Positions 8,952 through 19,269 are shown, counted from the first letter of the stretch. The stretch is 64,000 bases of DNA from an uncultured Pseudomonadales bacterium (GCA_943788895.1 CALSRZ010000005.1:186001-250000); one strand, 5' to 3'. Numbers and translations: made by a program. Notes: generated by a model not told the origin, from the sequence alone.

Positions 8952-11081
8952 CTAGCCTGTCTTGCGCAGGTTGCGGTGCAAATAGCGCTTTAAAATTCCC
9001 AGCAATTTTTCCGGTACATGCTTGCGCTTCCACTCACCAGCGACAAAGCGATTAGCCTCACTCAGGGTTGGGTAGCTGTAAATCGTGCTGAGCATCTTAT
9101 TTAGCCCCATGCCGTTTTTCATGGCGATCACAAACTCGCTAATCAGCTCTCCCGCCTGAGGTCCGACAATAGTCGCCCCAAGAATACGGTCACTGCCCGG
9201 GGCATTAAGCACTTTGACAAAACCCTTGGCATCATTATCAGCAATCGCACGATCCAGATCGGATAGATCGTACTGAGTGACTTCAACAGCAATACCCTGT
9301 GCCGCCGCCTCGCGCTCATTGAGACCCACTCGCGCAACCTGAGGATCAGTAAAGATCACCTGGGGAATCACCCGGTAATCGACGCGGAATTTTTTAAATC
9401 TGCCGAGCAGGCCATTAACCACCGCATACCAGGCCTGATGACTGGCCGCATGGGTCAACTGATAGGGGCCAACCAGATCACCACAGGCGAGAATATTCGG
9501 GTAACAGGTGCGCAGATATTCATCGGTGACAACTGTGCCATTGGCATGCAGGGGAATACCCAGCTCCTCGAGACCAAAGCCGCTGGTATTGGCTGCACGG
9601 CCAATAGCCACCAGCACGCGATCAAAGGCTATCTCAAGATCATCGGCGCCCTCAGACGATAGGGAAACCAAACCACCCTCTGAATCAGGGAAAAACTTTT
9701 CCGCCGCATAACCCGTCAGAACCCGCACGCCCTCGGCACTTAGGCTATCGGCCATAAACTCTGCAACATGCCGATCATCTCGGGGCAGCAGTTGCGACTG
9801 CATCTCCACCAGCGTTACCTGCGAGCCGAGACGCTGGAATGCCTGAGCCAGTTCGCAGCCAATGGCACCGCCGCCGACAATCAGCAGGCGTGGCGGCAAT
9901 ATATCCAACTGCCAGAGATTTTCCGAGGTCAGGGGGTCGACCTGATCCAGCCCGGGAATTGGCGGGACTATGGGTCGTGCGCCAGTCGCCAGAATAATTT
10001 TTTCAGCACTGATTTGGCGACCATCAACCTCAACTTCCCAGGGAGAAATCAACCGCGCATGACCAGAGACACAGTCGACGCCGAGCCCGCTATAACGCTC
10101 AACCGAATCATGGGGCTCAATAGTTTTGATCACTTCCTGAACACGACCCATCACCTTGGCAAAATCCACTTCGGGAGCCGCCACATTAATACCCAGCTGC
10201 GCTGCCTTTTTAATCTCCGCCATGGATTTCGCCGCACGGATTAATGCCTTGCTCGGCACACAGCCGGTATTTAGGCAGTCACCACCCATCTGCTCTTTTT
10301 CAATCAGCGTAACTTTGGCCTTAAGGGTTGCAGCAATATAGGCGCTGACCAGCCCACCACTGCCGGCACCTATAACAACCAGATTGGTATCGAATTTCTT
10401 TGGCTTTTTATAGCCGCGGTAGCGCTTACGCTGCTCCAGACTGCGCATAAGGCTGCGAGCAATAAACGGAAAGAGCGCCAGCAGTACAAAGGAAGATATT
10501 ACTCCGGGAGTGAGGATTCCGGCAGCGGAAAATTCTTCAATATTACTTAATGAGGCACCGGCATTTACATAGACCAATGTTCCGGCAAGCATACCCAGCT
10601 GACTGACCCAGTAAAAAGTCGCGGTTTTGATCGGGGTTATGCCCATCACCAGATTGATCATCCAAAATGGAAAGATAGGGATCAGCCGCAAGCCGAACAG
10701 ATAGAACCCACCCTGTTCAGTGACCCCCTTGTTGAGAGTACTGAGGTGGCTGGAAAATTTCCTCTGCACCCAGTCGCGCAATAAAAATCGTGAGACTAAA
10801 AATGCCAGCGTGGCGCCAATTGAGCTGGCAAATGACACCAGCACTGTGCCCGTCCACAGACCAAATACCATGCCACCAATAATCGTCAGCAGTGCCGCGC
10901 CAGGAATAGACAGTGCCGTGGCAACCACATAGACAGAAAAATAGATCGCCGCGGTCAGCAGTGGCTGCTGTTGGTAAAAATCACGGAAGAAGTCTACTGA
11001 CAGATAACGCTGACCATCCAGGGCAATATAGGCCCACAGCAAACAGCCGATTGCCAGTAGCAGTGCGATTTTTTTAATCAA
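8952..11081 (-). CDS. TVP38/TMEM64 membrane domain fused to a mercuric-reductase-like flavoprotein
   Basis: About 709 aa. Residues 1-220 form a DedA/TVP38-type membrane domain (IGATLAFLVSRFLLRDW; PIFPFWMINLVMGI). The rest is a class I pyridine-nucleotide disulfide reductase: FAD motif VIGAGSGGLVSA, redox pair GGDCLNTGCVPSK near residue 270, NAD motif IVGGGAIGCELA and a C-terminal interface with YSYPTLSE. Substrate is unknown; it should be an inner-membrane NAD(P)H-dependent reductase. The track ORF starts at GTG 11120 without a ribosome site, whereas TTG at 11081 has AAAGGGG eight bases upstream and begins just before the first helix, so I prefer it. It diverges from trxA. Confidence 0.85.
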   Translation of the reverse strand: MIKKIALLLAIGCLLWAYIALDGQRYLSVDFFRDFYQQQPLLTAAIYFSVYVVATALSIPGAALLTIIGGMVFGLWTGTVLVSFASSIGATLAFLVSRFLLRDWVQRKFSSHLSTLNKGVTEQGGFYLFGLRLIPIFPFWMINLVMGITPIKTATFYWVSQLGMLAGTLVYVNAGASLSNIEEFSAAGILTPGVISSFVLLALFPFIARSLMRSLEQRKRYRGYKKPKKFDTNLVVIGAGSGGLVSAYIAATLKAKVTLIEKEQMGGDCLNTGCVPSKALIRAAKSMAEIKKAAQLGINVAAPEVDFAKVMGRVQEVIKTIEPHDSVERYSGLGVDCVSGHARLISPWEVEVDGRQISAEKIILATGARPIVPPIPGLDQVDPLTSENLWQLDILPPRLLIVGGGAIGCELAQAFQRLGSQVTLVEMQSQLLPRDDRHVAEFMADSLSAEGVRVLTGYAAEKFFPDSEGGLVSLSSEGADDLEIAFDRVLVAIGRAANTSGFGLEELGIPLHANGTVVTDEYLRTCYPNILACGDLVGPYQLTHAASHQAWYAVVNGLLGRFKKFRVDYRVIPQVIFTDPQVARVGLNEREAAAQGIAVEVTQYDLSDLDRAIADNDAKGFVKVLNAPGSDRILGATIVGPQAGELISEFVIAMKNGMGLNKMLSTIYSYPTLSEANRFVAGEWKRKHVPEKLLGILKRYLHRNLRKTG

Positions 11082-11184
11082 TTTAGTTGCCCCTTTTATT
11101 GGTCCCTGAGCAGATCTCACTATTAGAGGGTTACCCGATCACCCCCATCCAACTGCGAGTCTATTTTGTCGTTAGTGTTAAGAC

Positions 11185-11201
11185 AAAAAGATCATCTTTT
11201 T
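11185..11201. promoter_or_regulatory. 17-bp perfect palindrome in the trxA/oxidoreductase divergent spacer
   Basis: AAAAAGATCATCTTTTT is a perfect 8-bp inverted repeat around one central base. It lies in the spacer from which trxA and the TVP38 oxidoreductase diverge. The 1-nt centre makes an RNA hairpin poor and a dimeric operator more plausible. The regulator is unknown. Confidence 0.35.
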
Positions 11202-11287
11202 TGCATTGTGACTCTGGTGCAGTGAATGGTAACATGAGTCCAATAACGCACTTATAACAAAAAACTTATTAACACGGAGACCAACTT

Positions 11288-11614
11288 ATGAGCGACGCTA
11301 TCGTTCACACCACAGACACCAGCTTTGAAAGCGATGTACTCCAGTCAGATGTCCCTGCACTGGTAGATTTTTGGGCAGCTTGGTGCGGTCCCTGTAAAAT
11401 GATTGCTCCACTCCTCGACGAGTTGGCTGATGAATACGTCGGTCGTATCAAAATCTGCAAAGTCGATGTGGATAGCAATCCGGAAACAGCGGCAAAATTT
11501 AATGTTCGCGGTATCCCAACTCTGCTGGTATTTAAGAATGGCAGCGTTGAAGCGACTAAAGTTGGCGCCCTGTCTAAGGCCCAGCTAGTTGAATTTATCG
11601 ACAGCCTTTTATAA
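11288..11614 (+). CDS. trxA: Thioredoxin 1
   Basis: 108 aa with the canonical active site WCGPCK (Cys 33 and 36) and the cis-proline segment [12 protein letters not shown]. It is the cytoplasmic dithiol reductant for ribonucleotide reductase, PAPS reductase and others. ACGGAGA lies eight bases before the ATG. It is followed by rho, as in Pseudomonas and E. coli. The divergent neighbour is itself a predicted disulfide reductase. Confidence 0.98.
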   Translation: MSDAIVHTTDTSFESDVLQSDVPALVDFWAAWCGPCKMIAPLLDELADEYVGRIKICKVDVDSNPETAAKFNVRGIPTLLVFKNGSVEATKVGALSKAQLVEFIDSLL

Positions 11615-11638
11615 AAAAGCGCCGATACAACTGTTGAC

Positions 11639-11656
11639 TGCGGCCTTCGGGCCGCA
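11639..11656 (+). other. Stable UUCG-tetraloop hairpin in the trxA-rho spacer
   Basis: TGCGGCC-TTCG-GGCCGCA gives a 7-bp GC-rich stem closed by a C(UUCG)G tetraloop, 25 nt after the trxA stop. The following bases are AAAAAATG, not U-rich, so it is not a standard intrinsic terminator. It may protect the trxA mRNA 3' end or form part of the rho leader. The remaining spacer to the rho start shows nothing else I can name. Confidence 0.5.
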
Positions 11657-11871
11657 AAAAATGTTCTTGCTCTTTGGTTAATGCACGCTATACTTCACCA
11701 AATCCCAACTGATTTATCCTGAGTAGCTCCCTCTTTTATTATCTCTTAATCTTTTAACGCAATACTTCTACTTAATATTCGAGATTGTAAGCAACAGTCG
11801 AGCCGCCCAAACCAAATTAATAATACCGGCATTGAGCCCAACCCCTTTCCAAACCTTAAAAAATCCCTCCT

Positions 11872-13131
11872 ATGAATCTATCAGAATTAAAACAAAAACC
11901 CATTGGCGAACTACTTGAAATGACTGAGTCTCTAGGACTCGACAATCTGGCTCGCTCTCGTAAACAAGACATTATCTTTGCACTGCTGAAAAAGCACGCG
12001 AAAAGCGGCGAAGATATTTATGGCGATGGGGTTTTAGAAATACTCCCTGATGGCTTTGGATTTCTGCGCTCGGCTGGCGCCTCATACTTGGCTGGCCCGG
12101 ACGATATCTATGTATCGCCCAGCCAAATCAGACGCTTTAACCTGCGCACCGGCGATGGTATCTCCGGCAAAATAAGACCTCCCAAAGATGGTGAGCGCTA
12201 TTTTGCCATGCTCAAAGTTGACAAGATTAACTTCGATGCCCCGGAAAATGCCCGCAATAAAATTCTCTTTGAAAACCTGACACCATTATTCCCAGACCAG
12301 CGCCTCGGCCTCGAAGCAGGCAATGGCTCTACCGAAGATCTGACTGGACGAATTATCGATTTGGTTTCGCCGATTGGTAAAGGCCAGCGCGGCTTGATTG
12401 TTGCGCCGCCAAAAGCCGGTAAAACCATAATGATGCAGAATATTGCTCAGTCGATTATTCGCAATAATCCCGAATGTCACATTATTGTTCTGCTGATTGA
12501 TGAGCGTCCGGAAGAAGTAACCGAAATGCAGCGCACAGTTCGCGGCGAAGTTATCGCCTCGACCTTTGATGAGCCGCCAACCCGCCATGTGCAGGTTGCT
12601 GAAATGGTTATCGAAAAAGCCAAGCGTCTGGTAGAACATAAAAAAGATGTGGTTATTCTGCTCGACTCGATCACCAGATTAGCCCGCGCCTACAACACGG
12701 TTATCCCATCGTCCGGTAAAGTACTTACCGGTGGTGTCGATGCTCACGCCCTCGAGAAGCCTAAGCGTTTCTTTGGTGCCGCGCGAAATATCGAACACGG
12801 TGGCAGCCTGAGTATTATCGCCACCGCGCTGGTTGATACCGGCTCGAAGATGGATGAAGTGATCTACGAAGAATTTAAAGGCACAGGTAATATGGAACTG
12901 CAGCTGGATCGCAAGATCGCAGAAAAGCGCATATACCCAGCTATCAATATCCGTCGTTCCGGCACGCGTCGCGAAGACCTGCTAATGGACGAAGCGGAAC
13001 TGCAACGCGTATGGATTCTGCGCAAGTTACTCCACGATATGGAAGATCTTGCCGCCATTGAATTTATGATCGAGAAGCTTAAAGGCTTTAAGAACAACGC
13101 CGAATTCTTTGGTGCGATGAAGCGCAAATAG
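11872..13131 (+). CDS. rho: Transcription termination factor Rho
   Basis: 419 aa, the usual length. An N-terminal helical domain ([17 protein letters not shown]) precedes a cold-shock-like RNA-binding domain ([15 protein letters not shown]) and a RecA-like motor with Walker [10 protein letters not shown] and Walker [12 protein letters not shown]. The hexameric RNA helicase ends untranslated transcripts. The spacer of about 257 bp after trxA fits the long autoregulated rho leader known in enterobacteria, though no specific element was identified. No strong ribosome site precedes the ATG. Confidence 0.98.
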   Translation: MNLSELKQKPIGELLEMTESLGLDNLARSRKQDIIFALLKKHAKSGEDIYGDGVLEILPDGFGFLRSAGASYLAGPDDIYVSPSQIRRFNLRTGDGISGKIRPPKDGERYFAMLKVDKINFDAPENARNKILFENLTPLFPDQRLGLEAGNGSTEDLTGRIIDLVSPIGKGQRGLIVAPPKAGKTIMMQNIAQSIIRNNPECHIIVLLIDERPEEVTEMQRTVRGEVIASTFDEPPTRHVQVAEMVIEKAKRLVEHKKDVVILLDSITRLARAYNTVIPSSGKVLTGGVDAHALEKPKRFFGAARNIEHGGSLSIIATALVDTGSKMDEVIYEEFKGTGNMELQLDRKIAEKRIYPAINIRRSGTRREDLLMDEAELQRVWILRKLLHDMEDLAAIEFMIEKLKGFKNNAEFFGAMKRK

Positions 13132-13194
13132 TGCACCAAATGTCGTGGTTACTGCGTATCATAAGCAACAATGCAGTGACCATGGCCAACACTA

Positions 13195-14667
13195 ATGAAA
13201 TATTCTGACCTACGCGACTTTATAGCTTTCCTCGAACAACGAGGAGAGCTTGTGCGCATCTCTCAAGAAGTTGATCCCTATCTCGAAATGACCGAGATCA
13301 GCGACCGCACATTGCGCGGCAAAGGCCCCGCACTACTCTTTGAAAACCCCAAAGGTTTCGATACCCCAGTCCTCTGCAATCTCTTCGGCACCCCCGATCG
13401 AGTAGCTATGGGTATGGGTCAGGAGAGCGTCACCGCCCTGCGCGATGTCGGCACCTTACTCGCTTTCCTAAAAGAACCGGAACCGCCCAAAGGCCTTCGC
13501 GATCTCTGGGAAAAGCGCCACGACTTTAAACAGGTATTAAATATGCCTGTTAAGCAGATCAAAAACGCCCCCTGCCAGGAAATTGTTGTCGAAGGCGAGG
13601 CTGTTGATCTGGATAAACTGCCTATCCAAACCTGCTGGCCCGGCGATGCCGCACCACTGGTTACCTGGGCACTGGCGATTACCCGCGGACCGGAAAAAGA
13701 ACGCCAGAATCTTGGTATCTACCGTATGCAAAAGATCGCCAAAAATAAATTAATTATGCGCTGGCTCGCCCATCGCGGCGGCGCACTGGACTATCGCGAC
13801 TGGCAGAAAAAGTACCCCGGCAAACCCTACCCGGTGGCTATTGCCCTGGGTGCCGATCCGGCAACAACTCTGGGAGCAGTAACGCCGGTTCCGGATACCC
13901 TATCTGAATATGCCTTTGCCGGACTTTTACGCGGCGAGAAAACTCAGGTCGCCAAATGTCTTGGCAGTGATCTGCAGGTTCCCGCCACCGCAGAATTTAT
14001 TCTTGAAGGTCATCTGCACCCCGGCGAAGAAGCCGATGAAGGGCCATTTGGCGATCACACCGGTTACTACAATGAAGTTGAAAGCTTCCCGGTAATGACC
14101 ATCGACCGAATTACCCATCGTAAAGACCCGATATATCACAGCACCTATACCGGACGACCACCGGATGAACCCGCGGTTCTCGGTGTCGCGCTCAATGAAG
14201 TCTTTGTGCCTATTCTGCAAAAACAGTTTCCAGAAATTGTCGATTTCTATCTGCCACCGGAAGGTTGTTCCTACCGTATGGCAGTGGTCAGCATGAAGAA
14301 ACAGTATCCCGGCCATGCCAAGCGCGTGATGATGGGTGTCTGGTCATTTCTGCGCCAGTTTATGTATACCAAGTTTGTAATTGTTACCGATGACGATGTG
14401 GATGTACGCAACTGGGACGATGTAATCTGGGCAATTACCACTCGTATGGATCCAACTCGGGATACGGTGTTGATTGATAATACGCCTATCGACTATCTTG
14501 ATTTTGCCTCGCCGGTTTCCGGGTTAGGTTCTAAAATGGGGCTGGATGCGACCAATAAAATGCCTGGCGAAACCGATCGTGAATGGGGTGAGCCTATTGT
14601 GATGGATGATGGGATTAAGCAGCGAGTTGATCAGCTTTGGGGTGAGTTGGGTATTGACCTGAAGTAA
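13195..14667 (+). CDS. ubiD: 4-hydroxy-3-polyprenylbenzoate decarboxylase UbiD
   Basis: 490 aa, matching the UbiD family. Recognisable blocks are [22 protein letters not shown] at the start, NLGIYRMQ and [11 protein letters not shown], and the C-terminal ATNKMPGET motif. The prenylated-FMN enzyme decarboxylates polyprenyl-hydroxybenzoate in ubiquinone synthesis. The UbiX partner that makes the cofactor is not in this window; ubiA and ubiC lie about 30 kb away. Confidence 0.97.
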   Translation: MKYSDLRDFIAFLEQRGELVRISQEVDPYLEMTEISDRTLRGKGPALLFENPKGFDTPVLCNLFGTPDRVAMGMGQESVTALRDVGTLLAFLKEPEPPKGLRDLWEKRHDFKQVLNMPVKQIKNAPCQEIVVEGEAVDLDKLPIQTCWPGDAAPLVTWALAITRGPEKERQNLGIYRMQKIAKNKLIMRWLAHRGGALDYRDWQKKYPGKPYPVAIALGADPATTLGAVTPVPDTLSEYAFAGLLRGEKTQVAKCLGSDLQVPATAEFILEGHLHPGEEADEGPFGDHTGYYNEVESFPVMTIDRITHRKDPIYHSTYTGRPPDEPAVLGVALNEVFVPILQKQFPEIVDFYLPPEGCSYRMAVVSMKKQYPGHAKRVMMGVWSFLRQFMYTKFVIVTDDDVDVRNWDDVIWAITTRMDPTRDTVLIDNTPIDYLDFASPVSGLGSKMGLDATNKMPGETDREWGEPIVMDDGIKQRVDQLWGELGIDLK

Positions 14668-14788
14668 GGCTTATCCAATTATTCGCTCCTCTCTATAATA
14701 TCTATCACCGCAAGCTTGATAGCCCGCCAGACCAAATCTATAGTTTAAACATGTTTCAGAAACCACTTCATCTCAAGAGGAAGGATTC

Positions 14789-15037
14789 ATGATTACTATT
14801 TCACAACTAACTGAACTATTGGGTTGGGCATCAGCAATAAATATTGCCTATCTTTTTTTAGCGACCCTAATGCTTATGTTTATGAAAGACAAAATATCTG
14901 CAATTCATAGCAAGATATTTACTATAGATAAGCAGGAATTGAATTCTAAATATTTTGATTTTTTGGGTTCGTACAAAATAGCGACATTGGTTTTTATTGT
15001 TGCGCCGTATCTTGCTTTAAAAATTATTGATTATTAA
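14789..15037 (+). CDS. DUF6868 family small membrane protein
   Basis: 82 aa with two hydrophobic stretches (NIAYLFLATLMLMFM and ATLVFIVAPYLALKI) separated by a polar segment with IHSKIFTIDKQEL. This pattern resembles the DUF6868 family; no function is known. AGAGGAAGG lies seven bases before the ATG. It may be the first gene of a short accessory run with the lipoprotein and GNAT genes. It is more AT-rich than ubiD. Confidence 0.7.
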   Translation: MITISQLTELLGWASAINIAYLFLATLMLMFMKDKISAIHSKIFTIDKQELNSKYFDFLGSYKIATLVFIVAPYLALKIIDY

Positions 15038-15105
15038 ATCTTTGAGCCTGATTATTTCCATTTTACTTAACTGAGACAACTGCAAAAATCACACAGGGAA
15101 TAGTG

Positions 15106-15501
15106 ATGAAACCAATCATTTTAATTTCACCGCGCAAGTGGCATAACGCGCCAAAAATACTTTTTTTAAGCGCACTTTTTGTACTTATATCTGCATGCGT
15201 CTCGCAATCTTCAAATGTTGAAAATAGACCCTTTGATGCAGACTCGGCCTACTGTGTTCAGTTACGTCAAAAAAGCACAAATCCGTTTCACGATATGGAT
15301 AACTACGACCATGATACGGATACACAAAAGGTGATTGTTGAGGATATGGATTCACCTATCAGTAAAATGGATAAAGCCACCATGCAGTACAATAAGGATT
15401 GTGAATCCCTTTCTGCATATAATGCTAGAAAAAAGGCCGATGAATTTACCTTCGGGAAATCTAAAAATAATAATAATGAAATAGAATTATCCAATGACTG
15501 A
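15106..15501 (+). CDS. Predicted lipoprotein of unknown function
   Basis: About 131 aa. The N terminus has a basic stretch, a hydrophobic core and a lipobox (LISAC) near residue 28, so it is probably lipidated and membrane-anchored. The mature part is polar and lacks any domain I recognise. The track starts one codon earlier at GTG 15103; I prefer the adjoining ATG 15106, with CAGGGA upstream. Its stop overlaps the start of the GNAT gene by 8 bp. It is AT-rich compared with neighbours, which may point to acquisition. Confidence 0.65.
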   Translation: MKPIILISPRKWHNAPKILFLSALFVLISACVSQSSNVENRPFDADSAYCVQLRQKSTNPFHDMDNYDHDTDTQKVIVEDMDSPISKMDKATMQYNKDCESLSAYNARKKADEFTFGKSKNNNNEIELSND

Positions 15502-16001
15502 AGTACGACAGGCACATTCTGATGAATTGGGTTATCTCAAAAATTTCCTTTTTGAGCATGGCACCAATCCATGGAACTATCTTCCCAAAGACGGCATCAA
15601 TAAAACCTTTTCTCTAATCGCCAATAATCGTGGTGAAGCTCTAGTCGCCTATGATGGCGAAACCATTATCGGCCTGGCCATTTTCTTTTACCCCTCTGCC
15701 CTGCCGAGAAAACTTTCAGCAATACGCTCATTCACAACCCGCCATTTATATAGCAGAAGTCGTTGTTCACAACGACTATTCCGGCCGCGGTATCGGCAGT
15801 CAGTTACTCAATGAAATTATTACCAAAGCGCCCAGCTTTAATGCCACCAAAATCCTCCTAGATCGCCATGAAGAAAATGCGGCATCGGCGGGCATGATGC
15901 GCAAGGCGGGCTTTGTGGAAATCTGTACCTTTAGCGATTTGGATCGCCGACATTCTGGCAGCCGAAAAACCACCGTTCTCGGTTTTGATATTGGTCGCTA
16001 G
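15494..16001 (+). pseudogene. GNAT N-acetyltransferase interrupted by one +1 frame break
   Basis: Two overlapping frames together make one GNAT protein of about 168 aa. The first (from 15494) carries MTEVRQAHSDELGYLKNFLF to IIGLAIFFYP. The second continues with IYIAEVVVHNDYSGRGIGSQLL, which holds the acetyl-CoA motif (Q/R-x-x-G-x-G as SGRGIG), and runs to 16001. The shift lies near 15703-15712 (CTGCCGAGAAAAC); omitting one base restores a continuous frame. The pattern suits the spermidine/diamine acetyltransferase-like GNATs. It is either a recent pseudogene or a sequence error. Four genes in this window share this type of break. Confidence 0.8.
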
Positions 16002-16101
16002 CCTTACCCCCTGCCCAAAACAAAACCCCCACTTTTGCAAAACAATACTTATAATCAGCCAAAGACGAATAAAGAGCAGAATAAATAGCGGGGTATAAAA
16101 C

Positions 16102-16500
16102 ATGTCCGAACTCAAAACCCATAAAGGCGCCTGTCACTGCGGTGCGATTCAGTTTGAAGTGGATGCACCCAGCCATCTGCATGCCCATGCCTGCAACTGT
16201 TCGATCTGCTACAAAAGCGGTGGCGACCAGATAATTGTTCCAGCTTCGCGATTTCGATTACTCTGCGGCAGCGAATCAATCACCACTTACACATTTAATA
16301 CTGGCGGCGCGAAGCATACTTTCTGCAAGGTCTGCGGCATTAAACCTTTTTATACGCCGCGCTCTAATCAGGATGGCTTCAGCGTTAACTTGCGCTGTGT
16401 TGAGCGCACCTATATTGAATCCCTGGAGGTCGATATCTTCGATGGCCAAAACTGGGAGAAAAATGCCGCCTCGCTGGCACATCTTTCTCGCGATGAGTAA
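16102..16500 (+). CDS. GFA family zinc-binding protein
   Basis: 132 aa with the GFA/CENP-V fold pattern: CHCGAIQFEV, then CNCSIC and CKVCGIKPFYTPRS supply zinc-binding cysteines. Members include glutathione-dependent formaldehyde-activating enzymes, but most are uncharacterised and the substrate here cannot be inferred. It is a single gene between two frame-broken genes. Confidence 0.85.
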   Translation: MSELKTHKGACHCGAIQFEVDAPSHLHAHACNCSICYKSGGDQIIVPASRFRLLCGSESITTYTFNTGGAKHTFCKVCGIKPFYTPRSNQDGFSVNLRCVERTYIESLEVDIFDGQNWEKNAASLAHLSRDE

Positions 16501-16561
16501 GGTAAGATGATCTGCATAACAGTGGCCAACAATAGATAACAATAACCTGGGGGGCGTGGCT

Positions 16562-17903
16562 GTGGATAAACAGCAAGGGCAGTTTCATCTCTTTACCCAG
16601 CGGCGTTTTTTGCCGTTTTTTATTACTCAGTTTTTAGGCGCATTTAACGATAATCTATTTAAAAATGCCCTGCTGGTGATTATTGTTAGCCTGGGGGTTT
16701 CCGAGGCGGCAAGTAGCACCAACTTCCTGACCAATTTGGCTGCCGGTCTGTTTATTCTTCCCTATTTTCTGTTTTCCACTACCGCTGGCCAGTTGGCGGA
16801 TAAGTACGATAAGGCTTGGTTGATTCGGCGGATTAAGTTTGCGGAAATTATTATTATGCTGATCGGCTGCTTTGCCCTGTACAGCGGCAATATTGCGCTG
16901 ATGATGTTTATTCTGTTTTTGCTCGGCGTGCAGTCCTCCTTTTTTGGTCCAATTAAATACTCGATTATTCCCCAGCACCTCTCTTCAGAAGAACTGATGG
17001 CGGGCAATGCTCAGGTGGGCATGGGAACCTTTGTGTCGATTTTGCTCGGTACGCTGCTCGGTGGCTGGCTGGTTACTTTTCCTCTGGGCACTCTCTGGGT
17101 GGGCGCTCTGGCGATTGTGATGGCGGTTATCGGCTGGTACGGCAGCTGCCAAATTCCCGATGCGCCGGCGGATAAGGGCGAGATTAAAATCAGTCTTAAC
17201 CCGGTTCGTGAGGCCTGGCGCAATCTCGGTTTTGCCCGGGAAAATATGACGGTGTTCTACTGCATTATGGGAATTTCCTGGTTCTGGTTATTTGGCAGCA
17301 GCTTTTTAACCCAGGTGCCCAATTTTGCGATGACTGTACTGCAGGGGCATCCAACGCTGATTTCTATTCTGCTGGCGGCGTTTATTATCGGTGTGGCGAT
17401 TGGTTCGATTCTCTGTGCAAAGGTTTCTGGTAAGCAGGTGGAGCCGGGACTTATTCCTCTCGGTGCCGTTGGCCTGACGATTTTTAGCTGCGATATCTTT
17501 TTCTCATCGAATAGCTTTCAGCTGGCCGCTGAAGGGATGACAAATATATTGCCTTTAACATTCTTAACCATGGGCGGCGGTATTCATGTGCTGATCGATC
17601 TGCTCGCTATCGGGCTATTTGGGGGTATTTTTATTGTGCCTCTGTATGCCATGGTGCAGTCGCGGACAGTCGAGCAATAAGCGCGCTCGGGTAATTGCCG
17701 CCAACAATGTTTTTAATGCGCTATTTATGGTTTCTGGCGCTGTTATTGGTATTGTCTGTCTGAGTGTTGTGCAGATGAGTATTCCGCAGTTCTTTTTGAC
17801 TATTTCTGTGGCCAATCTATTATTCCTGCTATTACTGATTTGGCGGGTTCCGGAATTTAAACTGCGCTTTTTGGCTTGGGTTACTAATCGTCGCGATCAG
17901 TAA
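16562..17903 (+). pseudogene. MFS transporter (LplT-like) interrupted by one +1 frame break
   Basis: The main frame encodes 11 or so membrane helices of an MFS carrier beginning VDKQQGQFHLFTQRRFLPFFITQFLGAFNDNLFKN, typical of LplT-type lysophospholipid carriers often fused to acyltransferases. It stops at 17680 in GGIFIVPLYAMVQSR. The next frame continues SNKRARVIAANNVFNALFMV to 17903, the natural C-terminal part. One extra base near 17660-17680 explains both; the repaired length is about 446 aa. I prefer the GTG at 16562 (spacing 7 from GGGGGG) over 16556. No acyltransferase domain follows. Confidence 0.8.
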
Positions 17904-17933
17904 CCGCTCAATTATAAAAATAAGGACTTCATT

Positions 17934-19229
17934 ATGACGCTGTCATCAAAAATTATTCTCGGCATGGTGCTCGGGGTTGTGGTCGGCCTGATTCTCAATG
18001 CTATTAATGCGGGCAGCGATTCTGGGCCTCTGACGGCTTGGGTGGTGGAATATATCTTTGATGTGGTTGGGCGTATCTTTATTGCCTCGCTAAAGCTGTT
18101 GGTGGTGCCTCTGGTCTTTGTCTCTCTAGTCTGCGGTTCGTCGGCGATGGGTGAAAATATCAAGATGGGACGTATCGCTTTTAAAACTCTGTCGCTGTAT
18201 CTGCTGACCACGGCGATCGCGATTACTCTGGCGCTGTCTTTTGCCAATATTATCAATCCGGGTGTCGGTATCGATACTGCGGCGGTGGCTTCGTTTAGCG
18301 CGCCTATTCCGCCATCTTTTAAGGATGTATTCATTGGTATTTTCCCGACCAACCCAATCAAGGCGATGTCGGATGGCAATATGTTGCAGATTATTGTCTT
18401 TTCAATTTTGGTGGGTGTTGCGATTACTCAGGCGGGCAAGGCGGGTCAGGGAATTCTTGCGGTATTCCAGGATTTTAACGATGTGATTATGCGCATGGTG
18501 ACGATTCTTATGCACCTCGCACCCTTTGGGGTTTTCTGCCTGCTGGCCAAGCTGTTTACCGAGGAGGGCTTTGCGGCGATCTACAATCTGGCACTCTACT
18601 TTATGACTGTTACCCTGGTGCTGCTGATTCATGCGAGCGTGGTTTATACCAGTATTTTCAGCATCTTTACCCGTCTTAATCCGCTGACGCTGATAAAGAA
18701 TATACGCCCGGCGATGTTATTTGCCTTTAGTACCTCGTCGAGCAATGCAACCATGCCGGTAACCTTGAATGTGATGGAAAAGCGCGTTGGCGTGGATAAC
18801 TCTGTGGCGTCGTTTACTGTGCCTCTGGGGGCCACGATTAATATGGATGGCACGGCGATTATGCAGGGCGTGGCGACGGTATTTATTGCTCAGGCCTATG
18901 GTCTGGATCTGGGATTAACCGAGTATCTGGCGGTGATTGCCACTGCAACCTTGGCTTCGATTGGCACTGCGGGCGTGCCCGGTGTTGGCCTGATTATGCT
19001 GTCGATGGTGTTGCAGCAGGTGGGTCTGCCAGTTGAGGGTATTGGGCTGATTATTGGTGTTGATCGCCTGCTGGATATGATGCGCACGGTGGTCAATATC
19101 ACTGGTGATAGCACGGTGACTTCGGTGGTAGCTAAAAGCGAGGGGATGCTGGATGAGGCGGTGTTTTATGAGGTCTCTGATCGCGATGAGTATGGTAGCG
19201 AAGAGTACAGTAGCAACAAACCCGTCTAG
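17934..19229 (+). CDS. Dicarboxylate/amino acid:cation symporter (DAACS)
   Basis: 431 aa of the GltP/DctA family with about eight membrane helices and two re-entrant loops. Family motifs are clear: FSTSSSNATMPVT (HP1 serine-rich loop), GATINMDGTAI (NMDGT cation site), and GVPGVGLIMLSMVL (HP2). It drives uptake of glutamate, aspartate or C4-dicarboxylates with Na+ or H+; the exact substrate is not readable. TAAGGA precedes the ATG. It converges with the yajL-like gene. Confidence 0.93.
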   Translation: MTLSSKIILGMVLGVVVGLILNAINAGSDSGPLTAWVVEYIFDVVGRIFIASLKLLVVPLVFVSLVCGSSAMGENIKMGRIAFKTLSLYLLTTAIAITLALSFANIINPGVGIDTAAVASFSAPIPPSFKDVFIGIFPTNPIKAMSDGNMLQIIVFSILVGVAITQAGKAGQGILAVFQDFNDVIMRMVTILMHLAPFGVFCLLAKLFTEEGFAAIYNLALYFMTVTLVLLIHASVVYTSIFSIFTRLNPLTLIKNIRPAMLFAFSTSSSNATMPVTLNVMEKRVGVDNSVASFTVPLGATINMDGTAIMQGVATVFIAQAYGLDLGLTEYLAVIATATLASIGTAGVPGVGLIMLSMVLQQVGLPVEGIGLIIGVDRLLDMMRTVVNITGDSTVTSVVAKSEGMLDEAVFYEVSDRDEYGSEEYSSNKPV

Positions 19230-19242
19230 CCCGAAATCTAAT

Positions 19243-19269
19243 GCCTTGGCATTTGTTCGATGCCAGGGC
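19243..19269. terminator. Possible terminator hairpin between symporter and DJ-1 genes
   Basis: GCCTTGGCAT and ATGCCAGGGC form a 10-bp stem (one G-U pair) around a 7-nt loop, placed between two convergent genes. The downstream sequence AATTATCCTTC is only weakly U-rich, so termination efficiency is uncertain. A short direct repeat (TTCTAACCTA twice) follows. Confidence 0.45.

Noticed and set aside
9438-10244. Plus-strand ORFs opposite the TVP38 oxidoreductase, one of 158 aa
   Set aside because: They are antisense to well-supported coding sequence and have no recognisable domain.
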